From Bog-159 sp049511415 (GTDB lineage Bacteria > Acidobacteriota > Terriglobia > Bryobacterales > Bryobacteraceae), in contig JBEKYC010000014.1 of the NCBI GenBank assembly GCA_049511415.1, positions 1-64,000 of the forward strand: 64,000 nucleotides of DNA, given 5' to 3'. A model generated the notes under the pieces. The model had not been told where the DNA came from. It saw only the letters and a list, made by a program, of their open reading frames with translations, and did not search any database. A program made the position numbers and the translations under genes. Each line of letters begins with the position of its first letter. The stretch's first letter is position 1. Positions 53,483 through 62,000 of the stretch are shown piece by piece.

Positions 53483-53515
53483 TATGTGCGGGGCTTGACC
53501 AAAGTCCCGCACATA
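53483..53515. terminator. Strong hairpin between convergent genes
   Basis: TATGTGCGGG at 53483-53492 pairs perfectly with CCCGCACATA at 53506-53515, and the stem can extend inward by four more pairs (one wobble), leaving a five-base loop. It lies between the PEP-CTERM stop at 53472 and the Hsp70 stop at 53517. There is no T-run on either side, so it may work as a bidirectional boundary with Rho or as an RNA 3' end stabiliser. Confidence 0.6.
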
Positions 53516-53516
53516 C

Positions 53517-56144
53517 CTAACTGGTCAGTATCAGTCCTGAAGGTAATTCCTCTCCAAAGATTCTCCCCAGCGTCTGTTCCGTCCGGTCCTCTTGTCCTTC
53601 CAGCACTCCCAGATAGCGGTCCGCATGCGGCAGGCTTTCCAGCTTACGGCGTATGGCGGTCAAGGTCGCTGGAGCCAGGTCCCGCGCCGGATCTTGCGTG
53701 CGCCGCCCGATAGCCGCCAAGGCATCCCCCACGCCCGACGTATCCAGCGGCACGAGTGCCTCGGCCCACCGTCCCGCCGCCGGCGGAGGCACAACCTGGT
53801 TGATCGGACCGTAGAACAATTCCCGCGCGCCCAGCCGCGACAGGCACCATAGCTCGCTCTCCCGGAAATCGCCCGCCTTCACCCGCTTGACGAGCGCTTC
53901 CCCCAATTCCACCTTCGTCCCAATCGGCAGCAGTTCCAAGCTGGCCGCCGTCCGCCACATCTCCCGCCACAGGCTGCTGTTCAGCCGCTGCTTCTTGCCG
54001 CCGCGCGGCAACAGAAAACCGGAGAGCCGCTGGTATATATCGTTCTGCTGATTGCGATTCAACCCCCCAGCCAGCCGTCCCCAAAAGATCCACCAGTCGA
54101 TCTCGGACTGCACCTGGTTGGCATATTGAATCCCCGCGGAGTAAATGCGCCGCGCCTGTTCGATACGGAAATCGTCACCCGGATGCCCGAATCCCGGCCG
54201 CAGGCAAAATCCGCACAAGTTCAGCCAGCGGGCCTCGTACGCCGGACTCTTTTTGCGCCCGGCCGCGGCGGCTAGAAATGCGTCGGCCAGTTGCCGGATC
54301 GCGCCCAGCGGCCACGAATTCTTCCCCAGACCCAGCACCTGCTCCAGCTTCGCCGGCAGTTCCTCGGGCGGAATTGATTTGGCGTCCGGAGAGAATACCG
54401 CCGAAATCAGTTCCAGCGCCTGCGCCAAAGCCTGCTCCGCGATCACCGCCGCCGGCCTGCGCGCGGCCGGTTCCACCGCCGCCTTTCGCAATTCGAAGTG
54501 CAGCCGCCAGCGATTGTCGCTGATCTTCGACTCGCACCACGTCTCCAGCGTGCCAAGTTCCGTCAGCCGCGCGCCGAGTTTCACCGGGATCAGGCGTTCG
54601 CCGGTTTTCTTGCCGAAGCGGATCACTGCGTGCAGCGGCGCATGCGTATGCAGGTCCGCGCCCAGCGCCGGCAACTCCACGACATCTCCCAGCTTGTCGT
54701 CCGCGCGCGTCAGCGAACTGTACAGCCGGAAGGAAACCGGCTTGTTCGCCACCAATTGCAGCGCCTCATTGTCCACTTCCAGCGTGGCGCCTTCTTCCGC
54801 CCCGCGCGGCACCAGGCAGACCGTCGCCGTTTCGCCGATCCCGATGAAGTAAGTCCGCGGCAGCCCGCCCCGCACCAGCACGCCGGTGCCCGTCGAGCGG
54901 ACATAGGAATAGTACGCGGCGCCGGTAGCCACCGCCAGATCCAGATCGCGATTCTCGAACACCTCCGGACGCTTCCCGTACCAGTGCCCCACCACGTCCG
55001 CCACGCGCTCGCGCAGAATCTCCGGGATGAAGAATCCGCCGTTGAACAGGATCGCGTCCGGGGCTTGCCCGGCGCCCTCCAGAAACGCGTTCAAATGTTT
55101 GGTCACCGCCGGATCGGAAACGTACGGCAGGCCCAATTCGCGGAACAGGCTGCGCCTCTCTTCCTTCGGCAGTTCGCCGCGTTCCGTGACCGGCAGGAAC
55201 CCCTCCAGTGCCAGTTCCAGTGCCTCTTCGCGCCGCACCTCGGTCTTCAGCGCCTTGCCGATCAGCGCCGAGCCCGAGCCCAGCACCGTAATCTCGACGC
55301 TCTTCAAATTGGGATCGCTAAGCAGCCGCTCTTTCGCCATGGTGCACTGCCGCCGCAATCCGCTGCGCTGACGTATCGACAGCGGCACGTTCAGCTTGGT
55401 CTCCGCCAGCCACGCGATCGTCAGATCCAGGTTGTCGCCGCCCAACAGCAGATGCTTGCCCACCGCCGTGCGCGTGAAGTTCACCAGGTCGCCCTGCCGC
55501 TCCACGCGGATCAGGCTGAAGTCGCTGGTGCCGCCGCCCACGTCGCAGATCAGCACGATCTGGCCATCGAACAGCAGCTTCCGCGACTGCGCCAGATTGT
55601 TGGCGATCCACGAGTAGAACGCCGCCGCTGGCTCTTCGAGCAGCGTCAGCTTCGGCAATCCCGCCTGCTCGGCCGCCATCACCGTCAGTTCGCGGGCTTC
55701 CTCGTCGAAAGACGCCGGCACCGTCAGCACGATATCTTGTTCGGCCAGCGGTATCTGCTTGATCTTGTCCCATGCCTCGCGAAACGTGGCGATATAGCGC
55801 GACGAGACTTCCACCGGCGACAGCACCCGCCCGGTCTCCGGCGAATCCCACGGCAGAATCTTCGCCGTGCGGTCCACATCCGGATTCGACAGCCACGACT
55901 TGGCCGAGTGCACCAGCTTGGTGGGCACCACCGCGCCCTGTTCCCGCGCATAAACGCCTACCGGCTGCCCGTCTTCCAGAAACAGAAACGAAGGCAGCGT
56001 GCGGCACGGCTCCGTGCGCCCCGGCGCCACCAGTTGCGGCGTTTCAAAAATGTGGATCGGAGGAAAGTCGCGGTCTTCGGCCTCGCGCTCGTCAATGTAA
56101 GCCAGGGCGGAGTTGGTGGTGCCAAGGTCGATGCCGATTTTCAT
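53517..56144 (-). CDS. Hsp70-family protein with DUF3731-type C-terminal region
   Basis: 875 residues. The first 420 are an actin-fold Hsp70 ATPase domain: phosphate-1 loop MKIGIDLGTTNSALAY, phosphate-2 ICDVGGGTSDFSLI, adenosine motif ILFNGGFFIPEILRERV, and TVPASFDEEARELTVMAAEQ with LLEEPAAAFYSW. The linker and beta-sandwich substrate domain of DnaK are replaced by a longer C-terminal part (about 520-875) that fits the Hsp70/DUF3731 group. Unlike DnaK it has no DnaJ or GrpE gene next to it. It is cytosolic and probably ATP-driven. Its client is unknown. Convergent with the PEP-CTERM gene. Confidence 0.87.
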   Translation of the reverse strand: MKIGIDLGTTNSALAYIDEREAEDRDFPPIHIFETPQLVAPGRTEPCRTLPSFLFLEDGQPVGVYAREQGAVVPTKLVHSAKSWLSNPDVDRTAKILPWDSPETGRVLSPVEVSSRYIATFREAWDKIKQIPLAEQDIVLTVPASFDEEARELTVMAAEQAGLPKLTLLEEPAAAFYSWIANNLAQSRKLLFDGQIVLICDVGGGTSDFSLIRVERQGDLVNFTRTAVGKHLLLGGDNLDLTIAWLAETKLNVPLSIRQRSGLRRQCTMAKERLLSDPNLKSVEITVLGSGSALIGKALKTEVRREEALELALEGFLPVTERGELPKEERRSLFRELGLPYVSDPAVTKHLNAFLEGAGQAPDAILFNGGFFIPEILRERVADVVGHWYGKRPEVFENRDLDLAVATGAAYYSYVRSTGTGVLVRGGLPRTYFIGIGETATVCLVPRGAEEGATLEVDNEALQLVANKPVSFRLYSSLTRADDKLGDVVELPALGADLHTHAPLHAVIRFGKKTGERLIPVKLGARLTELGTLETWCESKISDNRWRLHFELRKAAVEPAARRPAAVIAEQALAQALELISAVFSPDAKSIPPEELPAKLEQVLGLGKNSWPLGAIRQLADAFLAAAAGRKKSPAYEARWLNLCGFCLRPGFGHPGDDFRIEQARRIYSAGIQYANQVQSEIDWWIFWGRLAGGLNRNQQNDIYQRLSGFLLPRGGKKQRLNSSLWREMWRTAASLELLPIGTKVELGEALVKRVKAGDFRESELWCLSRLGARELFYGPINQVVPPPAAGRWAEALVPLDTSGVGDALAAIGRRTQDPARDLAPATLTAIRRKLESLPHADRYLGVLEGQEDRTEQTLGRIFGEELPSGLILTS

Positions 56145-56250
56145 GGGTCAGATCGGAAGAGATAGAACCTCGCGGCCTATCCGTCTTCACCATAGCATGG
56201 CATCGAAATAGCTCCGGGACTCAGGCCACTCCGTTTTATGATGGCTTCAG

Positions 56251-56925
56251 GTGCGTGCCATCGGCATAGCGGCGGCTTTCTTGGTCCTAGCAGGGTGCGG
56301 CAGCACGCCGAGTCCGGCCCCCGAGCCGGAACGCGAGGCGCCCGCCGCATCCCAGCCGGCCGTGCCGGCGGATCATCGGCCGGTAATCGTGGCATTCGGA
56401 GACAGCCTCACGGCCGGGTTTGGCGCCGATCCGGGCAAAAGCTATCCCGATTTCCTGCAGCAGGAGCTGGATCGCGCCCACTTGGCCTACCACGTCGTGA
56501 ACGCCGGCATCAGCGGCGAAACCACCACCGATGCACTTGCCCGCCTCAATACCGTAACGGCACTAAAGCCGGTCGTGGTGATCGTGGAATTCGGCGGCAA
56601 CGACGGACTGCGCGGGCTGCCCGTGTCCACCACGCTCTCGAACCTGGATCAGATTGTCAGCGCGCTCAAGCAATCCGGCGCTGCCGTACTGCTGGCCGGC
56701 ATGACCCTCCCCCCGAACTACGGTCCGGACTACATCGCCGCCTTCCAACGCGTGTACACGGATCTGGCCGCGAAGTCCCAGGTGGCGCTGATTCCGTTTC
56801 TGCTCGAGGGCGTAGCCGGCACCAGCCGCATGCAGCGCGACGGTTTGCATCCTACCGCCGATGGTAACCGGCTGGTGGCCGCCACCGTAATGCGTCATCT
56901 GCGGCCGATGCTTTCGAGTCGCTAA
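56251..56925 (+). CDS. GDSL-family lipoprotein esterase (TesA/arylesterase-like)
   Basis: 224 residues from a GTG at 56251. The N-terminus is a lipoprotein signal with lipobox LAGC at about 13-16, so it is membrane-anchored in the envelope, followed by a proline/alanine-rich tether. The SGNH hydrolase blocks are all present: block I FGDSLTAGFG (nucleophile Ser), block II GISGETTTDAL, block III GGNDGLRGLP, and block V DGLHPTADGN (catalytic Asp and His). This matches TesA/arylesterase-type enzymes that hydrolyse short esters or thioesters. It is followed after 27 bases by a TPR regulator on the same strand. Confidence 0.92.
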   Translation: MRAIGIAAAFLVLAGCGSTPSPAPEPEREAPAASQPAVPADHRPVIVAFGDSLTAGFGADPGKSYPDFLQQELDRAHLAYHVVNAGISGETTTDALARLNTVTALKPVVVIVEFGGNDGLRGLPVSTTLSNLDQIVSALKQSGAAVLLAGMTLPPNYGPDYIAAFQRVYTDLAAKSQVALIPFLLEGVAGTSRMQRDGLHPTADGNRLVAATVMRHLRPMLSSR

Positions 56926-56951
56926 CCGGTTCACTTTGGTAAATATCTGAA

Positions 56952-58844
56952 GTGCCCGGCCAATCCAGTATTCTGTTGTACATGACGGGTTGCGAGCTAA
57001 CTCCCGAGGGGACCCCCGTGCCGCCCGAAGCAGCGGAATCCGCGCTGCGGAAACTGCTCGCCAGTCCGCAACTATCTCACTCCCGCCGCTTGAGCGAACT
57101 GCTCGAATTCATCAGCCGGAAGGCCCTGGCCGGTCAAGGCGTGGAAGTTACCGAGGCCCAGATCGCCAGGGCGATTTACGGACGAGATCCGGATTACGAT
57201 CCCACCGTGGACCCCATCGTGCGCGTGGAGGCCAACCGGCTACGCGGCAAGTTGCAGGCTTACTACGCGGGTGAAGGGCGGGACGAGTCCGTGCGTCTGA
57301 GACTGCCCCCGGACAGTTTCGTGCCCCTCTTCGAAGCCGCACCCGTGTCGGCCCAGGACCCAGCGCCGGCGGACGGGCGTCGCCGGTCGTGGCGCATCGC
57401 CTTGGCGGCGGGTCTGGCCGCCGTAACTACCATGGCTGCGCTGGTTCCTTTCGGCAGGAAGGCGCACGATCCACGGGCTTCCATCGCGGTGCTCCCATTC
57501 GCTAACGGCGGCGGGTTGCAAGGCAAAGACTATTTCAGCGAGGGGCTGACCGAGCGAATCACCGGGCAATTGGGACGGACTGGGAAATTGCAGGTGGCGG
57601 CGGAAAGGTCGGCGCGGGAATTCAAGAATCACACGGCGGATATACGTGAGATCGGCCGCCGCCTGCAAGTCGATCTGGTGCTCGAAGGCAGTGTGCGTTT
57701 CGGCGGCGACCGCATTGGAATCGAGGCGCAATTGTATGACACGCACAACGGGCGGAAGGTCTGGTCGGGAGCCTTCGACCGGCTCGCGGTGGAAGCCTCG
57801 TCTCTGCAAGAGGACGTTTCACAGGGCATCGAGCGGGCCTTGCAAGTGAGTTCCAAGGGACCCGGCGGAACCCGCCAGGCAATGGGCTGGACCAACAATT
57901 CCGCGGCGCTCGATCTCTATCTGCAAGCCCAATACCTGTTCAACAGCCGCAAGCCCGAAAATCTCTCGAAGAGCGTGGAGCTTTATAACGCGGCGGTGCG
58001 GAAGGATCCGGAGTTTGCATTGGCGTACGCGGGCCTGGCGCAGGATTACGTGGTCATGGGCGCGAATGAAGATCGGGATATCGCGGAGACCACCGTATTA
58101 GCGCGTCAGGCAGTGGCGCGCGCTCTGGCCATCGATCCGAACCTGCCCGAGGCGCTTCTGACGCGCGCGGCCACCGCCGATCATCCCGATTTTGCAGCTA
58201 CGGAGCGGGACTACCGGGCGGCGATCGCGGCCAATCCCAGCAATACCAGCGCACATCACTGGTTGGGATTGAATCTGATGGCCGCGGGCCGTTTTGCCGA
58301 GGCGCAAGGCGAAATCCGGCAGGCACAGTTGCTGGATCCGCTTTCCCTGCACATCGGCGCCGATCTGGGAGCCGTTTATTACTTCAGCCGGCAGTATGGA
58401 GACGCGATCGAGCACGAACAGAAGATTCTGAAGCTGGATCCGCATTTGCCCGCCGCCCGGCGCATCCTGGCGCAGAGTTATGAAGCGCGCGCACAATATG
58501 CGGAAGCCCAGAGCATCTTCGAGAAACTCGCCGGCGGCGGCAACTGCGCCAGCGCCATGGCCGACTTGGGGCATCTGTACGCCGTCTCCGGACAAGTGGA
58601 CCGTGCCCGGCAAACCCTTCAGACGTTAACCAGCATGGCCCGCACGCAGTACGTGGCCCCCCACCAGATCGCGTTGATCCATGCCGGCCTCGGGCATAAG
58701 GCCGAAGTACTGGCGCTGCTGGAAATGAGTTATGAGCAGCACGATGCGCCGCTGGCTTTTCTAAAAGTGGACCCGCGCTGGGACTCAGTGCGCGGCGATC
58801 CGCGATTCCGCCAACTGCTGCACGCCCTCAGCCTCGACAATTAG
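56952..58844 (+). CDS. Membrane-anchored regulator-like protein with FlgO-like and TPR domains
   Basis: 630 residues. The first 115 (SHSRRLSELLEFISRKALAG, DPTVDPIVRVEANRLRGKLQ) are the N-terminal domain that precedes many acidobacterial TPR proteins, probably DNA- or protein-binding. A membrane helix follows at about 147-166 (IALAAGLAAVTTMAALVPFG). Residues about 173-290 are FlgO-like (SIAVLPFANGGGLQGKDYFS, DLVLEGSVRFGGDRIGIEAQ). About seven TPR units run from 300 to 600. This is the layout of CadC/TolB-like signalling proteins. The start is a GTG at 56952; an ATG at 56982 is also possible. Its stop overlaps the convergent gene at 58841 by four bases. Confidence 0.8.
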   Translation: MPGQSSILLYMTGCELTPEGTPVPPEAAESALRKLLASPQLSHSRRLSELLEFISRKALAGQGVEVTEAQIARAIYGRDPDYDPTVDPIVRVEANRLRGKLQAYYAGEGRDESVRLRLPPDSFVPLFEAAPVSAQDPAPADGRRRSWRIALAAGLAAVTTMAALVPFGRKAHDPRASIAVLPFANGGGLQGKDYFSEGLTERITGQLGRTGKLQVAAERSAREFKNHTADIREIGRRLQVDLVLEGSVRFGGDRIGIEAQLYDTHNGRKVWSGAFDRLAVEASSLQEDVSQGIERALQVSSKGPGGTRQAMGWTNNSAALDLYLQAQYLFNSRKPENLSKSVELYNAAVRKDPEFALAYAGLAQDYVVMGANEDRDIAETTVLARQAVARALAIDPNLPEALLTRAATADHPDFAATERDYRAAIAANPSNTSAHHWLGLNLMAAGRFAEAQGEIRQAQLLDPLSLHIGADLGAVYYFSRQYGDAIEHEQKILKLDPHLPAARRILAQSYEARAQYAEAQSIFEKLAGGGNCASAMADLGHLYAVSGQVDRARQTLQTLTSMARTQYVAPHQIALIHAGLGHKAEVLALLEMSYEQHDAPLAFLKVDPRWDSVRGDPRFRQLLHALSLDN

Positions 58845-59821
58845 GGAATGGCCGTGAGGGGCGCCGACATGCTGCCAACGGCGCCGGTCGAGGCATCCCG
58901 GGCGACCACACGCAGTTCGCTCGCGCCGGCCGCGCGGGCCACCACTTTGTGATAGATCAAGCCTTCGCGTTGTATTCTGTCGTAGCTCGGACCTCGGAGG
59001 TTCAGCGCCAAAGCGTCGTCGATGCCGGAGACCTGATTGCCCTGCGCGTCCTTTTGCGCGAACAGCAGATCCAGCTTGCCCACCCAGCGGTCCCCCTGCA
59101 TCTCAAGGTGGATCGACTTCGTGTCGACGCGCAGGGTCACGTCTATTCCGGCACTGGTCTCGCGCACGTCCGCATGCAGGTCGACGCCGGTGGCGTCCAT
59201 GGGACAGGAGAACGCATCCGCCAACGCGGCGCGCCGCTGGCTGTCGCCCTGCGGGGGCGCGGTCACCTTCGGCTGCGGCTGTGTACGGCTCGGCACCCCC
59301 TTTAAGAGGTTGAAAAGAGCGTTGTCTACGGCCTCGCCTCGCGCCCAGCCGGCCGACTGAAAGAGTAGATCGGTCAGGGCCCCGGCCGTCGCCAGTGTCA
59401 TCTGATCCTGGGGCCTCTGCACGCCGGCGACTGGCTGTTCGTTAGGCGAGTGGTAAGCGCCGGAGCCGGCGCCCTCCCAGATAACCCTCCGCAGGTTATC
59501 GTAGAGCTTGGCGGAAACGCGCGCGGTCGGGTTTAGTCCTTGGGAGCCGACGCCGTCAAGGGTAACGGCCATGGCCGGCGCCTCCGCCGGAGCGCTGTCG
59601 GACATTACTACGGCATAGCCTTTTTTTTGCAAATTCTTCTGCGCATGTTCACGCAATTTTTCGAGATTGATCTTCGGCGTCTTCGCGACTCTGCCGTCCA
59701 CCACGGGCAGCAGCACGATTTGGTCAACAGCGGAGAGGCATTGCCGCGCCGGCGACTGCGCTGCGAGCGGGCAAGCCACAAATGACACAGCCAGCGCTAC
59801 GTACTTGTTCAGGGTGTCCAT
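58841..59821 (-). CDS. Secreted protein whose C-terminal domain matches the adjacent VWFA protein
   Basis: 326 residues from the ATG at 59821, with GAGGAG six bases upstream; the frame is open much further but that part lacks a start signal. A signal peptide ends near LAAQ. The N-terminal 170 residues are unrecognised. The C-terminal 130 residues (from RRAALADAFSCPMDATGVDL to TGAVGSMSAPLTAIP) are about 70% identical to the end of the VWFA protein encoded at 59976-61598. The shared block includes QGDRW, FAQKDAQGNQVSGIDD and IQREGLIYHKVV. It therefore looks like a domain-swapped relative. Stops of this gene and the convergent 58844 gene overlap. Confidence 0.75.
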   Translation of the reverse strand: MDTLNKYVALAVSFVACPLAAQSPARQCLSAVDQIVLLPVVDGRVAKTPKINLEKLREHAQKNLQKKGYAVVMSDSAPAEAPAMAVTLDGVGSQGLNPTARVSAKLYDNLRRVIWEGAGSGAYHSPNEQPVAGVQRPQDQMTLATAGALTDLLFQSAGWARGEAVDNALFNLLKGVPSRTQPQPKVTAPPQGDSQRRAALADAFSCPMDATGVDLHADVRETSAGIDVTLRVDTKSIHLEMQGDRWVGKLDLLFAQKDAQGNQVSGIDDALALNLRGPSYDRIQREGLIYHKVVARAAGASELRVVARDASTGAVGSMSAPLTAIP

Positions 59822-59975
59822 TGGTAGCTCCTCTTGGCAGTCAGGCAGGAATCTCTGCTCAGGCTTCCATCTCCCGAACAAGCTTATACCCGCACGACCC
59901 GCTACATCGTGCACATTAACACAAGTTACTATTATCTGAATCGCCAGCCGCTGGTCTCGACCAATTAGGCCCTGG

Positions 59976-61598
59976 CTAGGGCTGGGCGGGGACCTCGCTG
60001 AGTGGGGCCGAAACGCTGCCCACGGCGCCCGTCGAAGCATCCCGGGCAATCACGCGCAGTTGGCTGGCGCCGGCCGCGGGGGCCACTACTTTGTGGTAGA
60101 TCAAACCCTCGCGTTGTATCTTGTCGTAATGCGCCCGCTGCAGATCCATGGATATGGTGTCGTCGATGCCGGAGATCTGATTGCCGTGCGCGTCCTTTTG
60201 CACAAACAATAAATCCACTTTGGCCGCCCAGCGATCGCCCTGCGGATCGAACAGAACGGAACCTGGGTCCACCCGCAGCGTGATATCCAATCCCGCCGAA
60301 GTCTGGCGGACTTCGGCGCGCAGTCCCATGCCGTTGGCATCCATGGGACTCCAGACTGAATCGGCCAGTTGCGCGCGGCGCTGTTTTTCATCCTGCGGCG
60401 GAGCGGACTGGTCCAGGTAACCGCGCCGGTAGCGTAGCTCGGCATGCGGAAAATCCGCCAGCTTCACTTTCAATTCGTGAAATGAGTTATTGAACTTGTC
60501 GTTTTGGGGATAGAAGCCGAGCGTGTAAGTCACCGCCGAATCGGCCACGGCGCTGCGGATGGCGTCGGTGATGTCGTTGCTGTTATAGAATGCGCGCCCG
60601 CCCGTGCGGCTGGCGAGTTCGATCATGGTGGACTGCCGGACGAAGCTCTTGCTCAGCGTCAGTCCTCGCGCGTCCACCGGATAAATGGCCAGGTTCGCAT
60701 TGTTCAGGGCGCGGATGGTATTGTCGGCATCCGCGGTCCAGGTCTGCTGGTCGTGCGGCTTGGGAATGCTGCGCGTCTGGCTCAGGCCGCCGCTGGAGCT
60801 GGGCCGGCCGTTCGAAGCGGCCGAGTACATATTGCCGCTCGAGCCCGAACCCGAGCGCCCGCCCGACCCGTTCGTCCCGAATCCGATTTGCAAAGGAAAT
60901 GCCGACGACACCCAAATCAGGTTCTTGCGTCCCGGCAGCGGCGCCAGATTGTTGGCGATGAACTCGATGGCCTTGAGCGTGGTCAGAATGCGGTTATTCA
61001 GGAAATAGGCGCGCTCCATGCCGCCGCCACCCGATCCCCGCGACCCCAGCATCGTATTAATGTCGCTCGCCCCCGTGACATCCGGCAGGATATCGCCCTG
61101 GTACTTGGCTAGCTTCGCCACCAGATCAGCCGAGTCGGTAGTGTAGTCATGTAGAACCTTCAGCCCATGGGAATCGAGCGTGTAAAGCGCGATGCGATCC
61201 TCGGGTTGGATTTGGCGCAGAAATGCCAGCACCTGCTGGCGTGCATAAGTCTGCGTGGCGAAACCCGTATTCACGCCGTCGAGCAAGATGGCGGTGACCG
61301 CCCCCGGCGTGCCGGAACGCGTCTCCAGCTGGTTGGTAAATGTGCCGGGCGGGAGCGGCTCGGCCGCGGAGGGCAGCACCGCGCGGGTATCTTCAGAGAA
61401 CTGCCGGATCTCCTGCCGCTTGCCGTTGTCGAAGACCTGGAAATCTTCTTTCTTCAGGCCGCGCACGGGCTCGCCGTTCTTGGTGACAATCACATTGACT
61501 TGTACCAGCCGGGTGGTAGCTCGAATCACTACTTCGGGCATCTGGGCGTTCAGCGCGGCGACTAGCAGCAGCGGGGTTGCGGTCAGGATCGGTTTCAT
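59976..61598 (-). CDS. VWFA-related acidobacterial protein (TIGR03436)
   Basis: 540 residues from the ATG at 61598, preceded by GAGGAG; the frame is open to 61616. Signal peptide to about residue 20. The family's opening is present (IRATTRLVQVNVIVTKNGEP, LKKEDFQVFDNGKRQEIRQF), then the VWA core with AILLDGVNTGFATQTYARQQ (a DGxN in place of DxSxS at the metal site), IALYTLDSHGLKVLHDYT and NLIWVSSAFPLQIGFG, a glycine-rich loop, and LAIYPVDARGLTL. The C-terminal domain is shared with the next gene downstream. It is exported; the partner is unknown. Confidence 0.85.
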   Translation of the reverse strand: MKPILTATPLLLVAALNAQMPEVVIRATTRLVQVNVIVTKNGEPVRGLKKEDFQVFDNGKRQEIRQFSEDTRAVLPSAAEPLPPGTFTNQLETRSGTPGAVTAILLDGVNTGFATQTYARQQVLAFLRQIQPEDRIALYTLDSHGLKVLHDYTTDSADLVAKLAKYQGDILPDVTGASDINTMLGSRGSGGGGMERAYFLNNRILTTLKAIEFIANNLAPLPGRKNLIWVSSAFPLQIGFGTNGSGGRSGSGSSGNMYSAASNGRPSSSGGLSQTRSIPKPHDQQTWTADADNTIRALNNANLAIYPVDARGLTLSKSFVRQSTMIELASRTGGRAFYNSNDITDAIRSAVADSAVTYTLGFYPQNDKFNNSFHELKVKLADFPHAELRYRRGYLDQSAPPQDEKQRRAQLADSVWSPMDANGMGLRAEVRQTSAGLDITLRVDPGSVLFDPQGDRWAAKVDLLFVQKDAHGNQISGIDDTISMDLQRAHYDKIQREGLIYHKVVAPAAGASQLRVIARDASTGAVGSVSAPLSEVPAQP

Positions 61599-61801
61599 GG
61601 CTGCTCCTCTCACCACACTACAACGGGTGCGGACCAGCCTGGGTTACTTGGATCGATCACACAACTCGAAAAAACTGTGACTGCCGGAAAACAAAGGGTC
61701 CGCCCACTCTCTCCCGGCGGACGCGCCTAGAGGCCGTGCTACCCTCTCCGTGGGGGTTGGCTTTAGCCCGCCCGGAGCTTTTAGCTCCGCCCCGGAAGAA
61801 A

Positions 61802-61830
61802 TTGTGCAAAACATGCCCATTTTTGCACAA
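61802..61830. repeat. Perfect inverted repeat with TTGTGCA half-sites (site 1)
   Basis: TTGTGCAAAA at 61802-61811 is mirrored exactly by TTTTGCACAA at 61821-61830, spacer nine bases. It has the size and symmetry of an operator for a dimeric regulator. It lies about 200 bases upstream of the VWFA gene start at 61598. Confidence 0.6.
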
Positions 61831-61926
61831 CGATCAATAGCTGGCCGGGGAATCAATCGTTGTTCCAACCAACGCTGTATCAATCACTTGCAAGCGTAAC
61901 GGCAAAAATGGGTTTGAATTTGCAAA

Positions 61927-61954
61927 TTGTGCATCGCACCGCGCGGATGCACAA
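61927..61954. repeat. Perfect inverted repeat with TTGTGCA half-sites (site 2)
   Basis: TTGTGCATC at 61927-61935 is mirrored exactly by GATGCACAA at 61946-61954, spacer ten bases. The outer seven bases are the same TTGTGCA as in the repeat at 61802. It directly precedes (plus-strand sense) the GC-rich terminator hairpin at 61957. Confidence 0.6.
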
Positions 61955-61956
61955 AG

Positions 61957-61989
61957 CCCGCCTGGGCCCGTGCTACGGACCCGGGCGGG
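61957..61989 (-). terminator. Terminator hairpin of the collagen-like gene
   Basis: Read on the minus strand, CCCGCCCGGG pairs with CCCAGGCGGG (one wobble), with an inner CCGT/ACGG stem and a three-base loop, followed by CTTTGTG. It begins 12 bases after the stop of the gene at 62001. The stem is very strong; the T-run is short. Confidence 0.65.
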
Positions 61990-62000
61990 ATAATCGCTGG

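Larger units (their letters stand above)
61599..62000. other. Gene-free region rich in inverted repeats upstream of the VWFA gene
   Basis: About 400 bases between two minus-strand genes. It holds a small hairpin (CGGAGC at 61773-61778, GCTCCG at 61784-61789), two inverted repeats built on TTGTGCA, and the terminator of the collagen-like gene. No reading frame is supported. It is the promoter region of the VWFA gene. Confidence 0.5.

Noticed and set aside
54498..56165. A 555-residue plus-strand frame opposite the Hsp70 gene
   Set aside because: Composed mostly of R, Q, H and A, no family signal, and fully antisense to a well-recognised ATPase.
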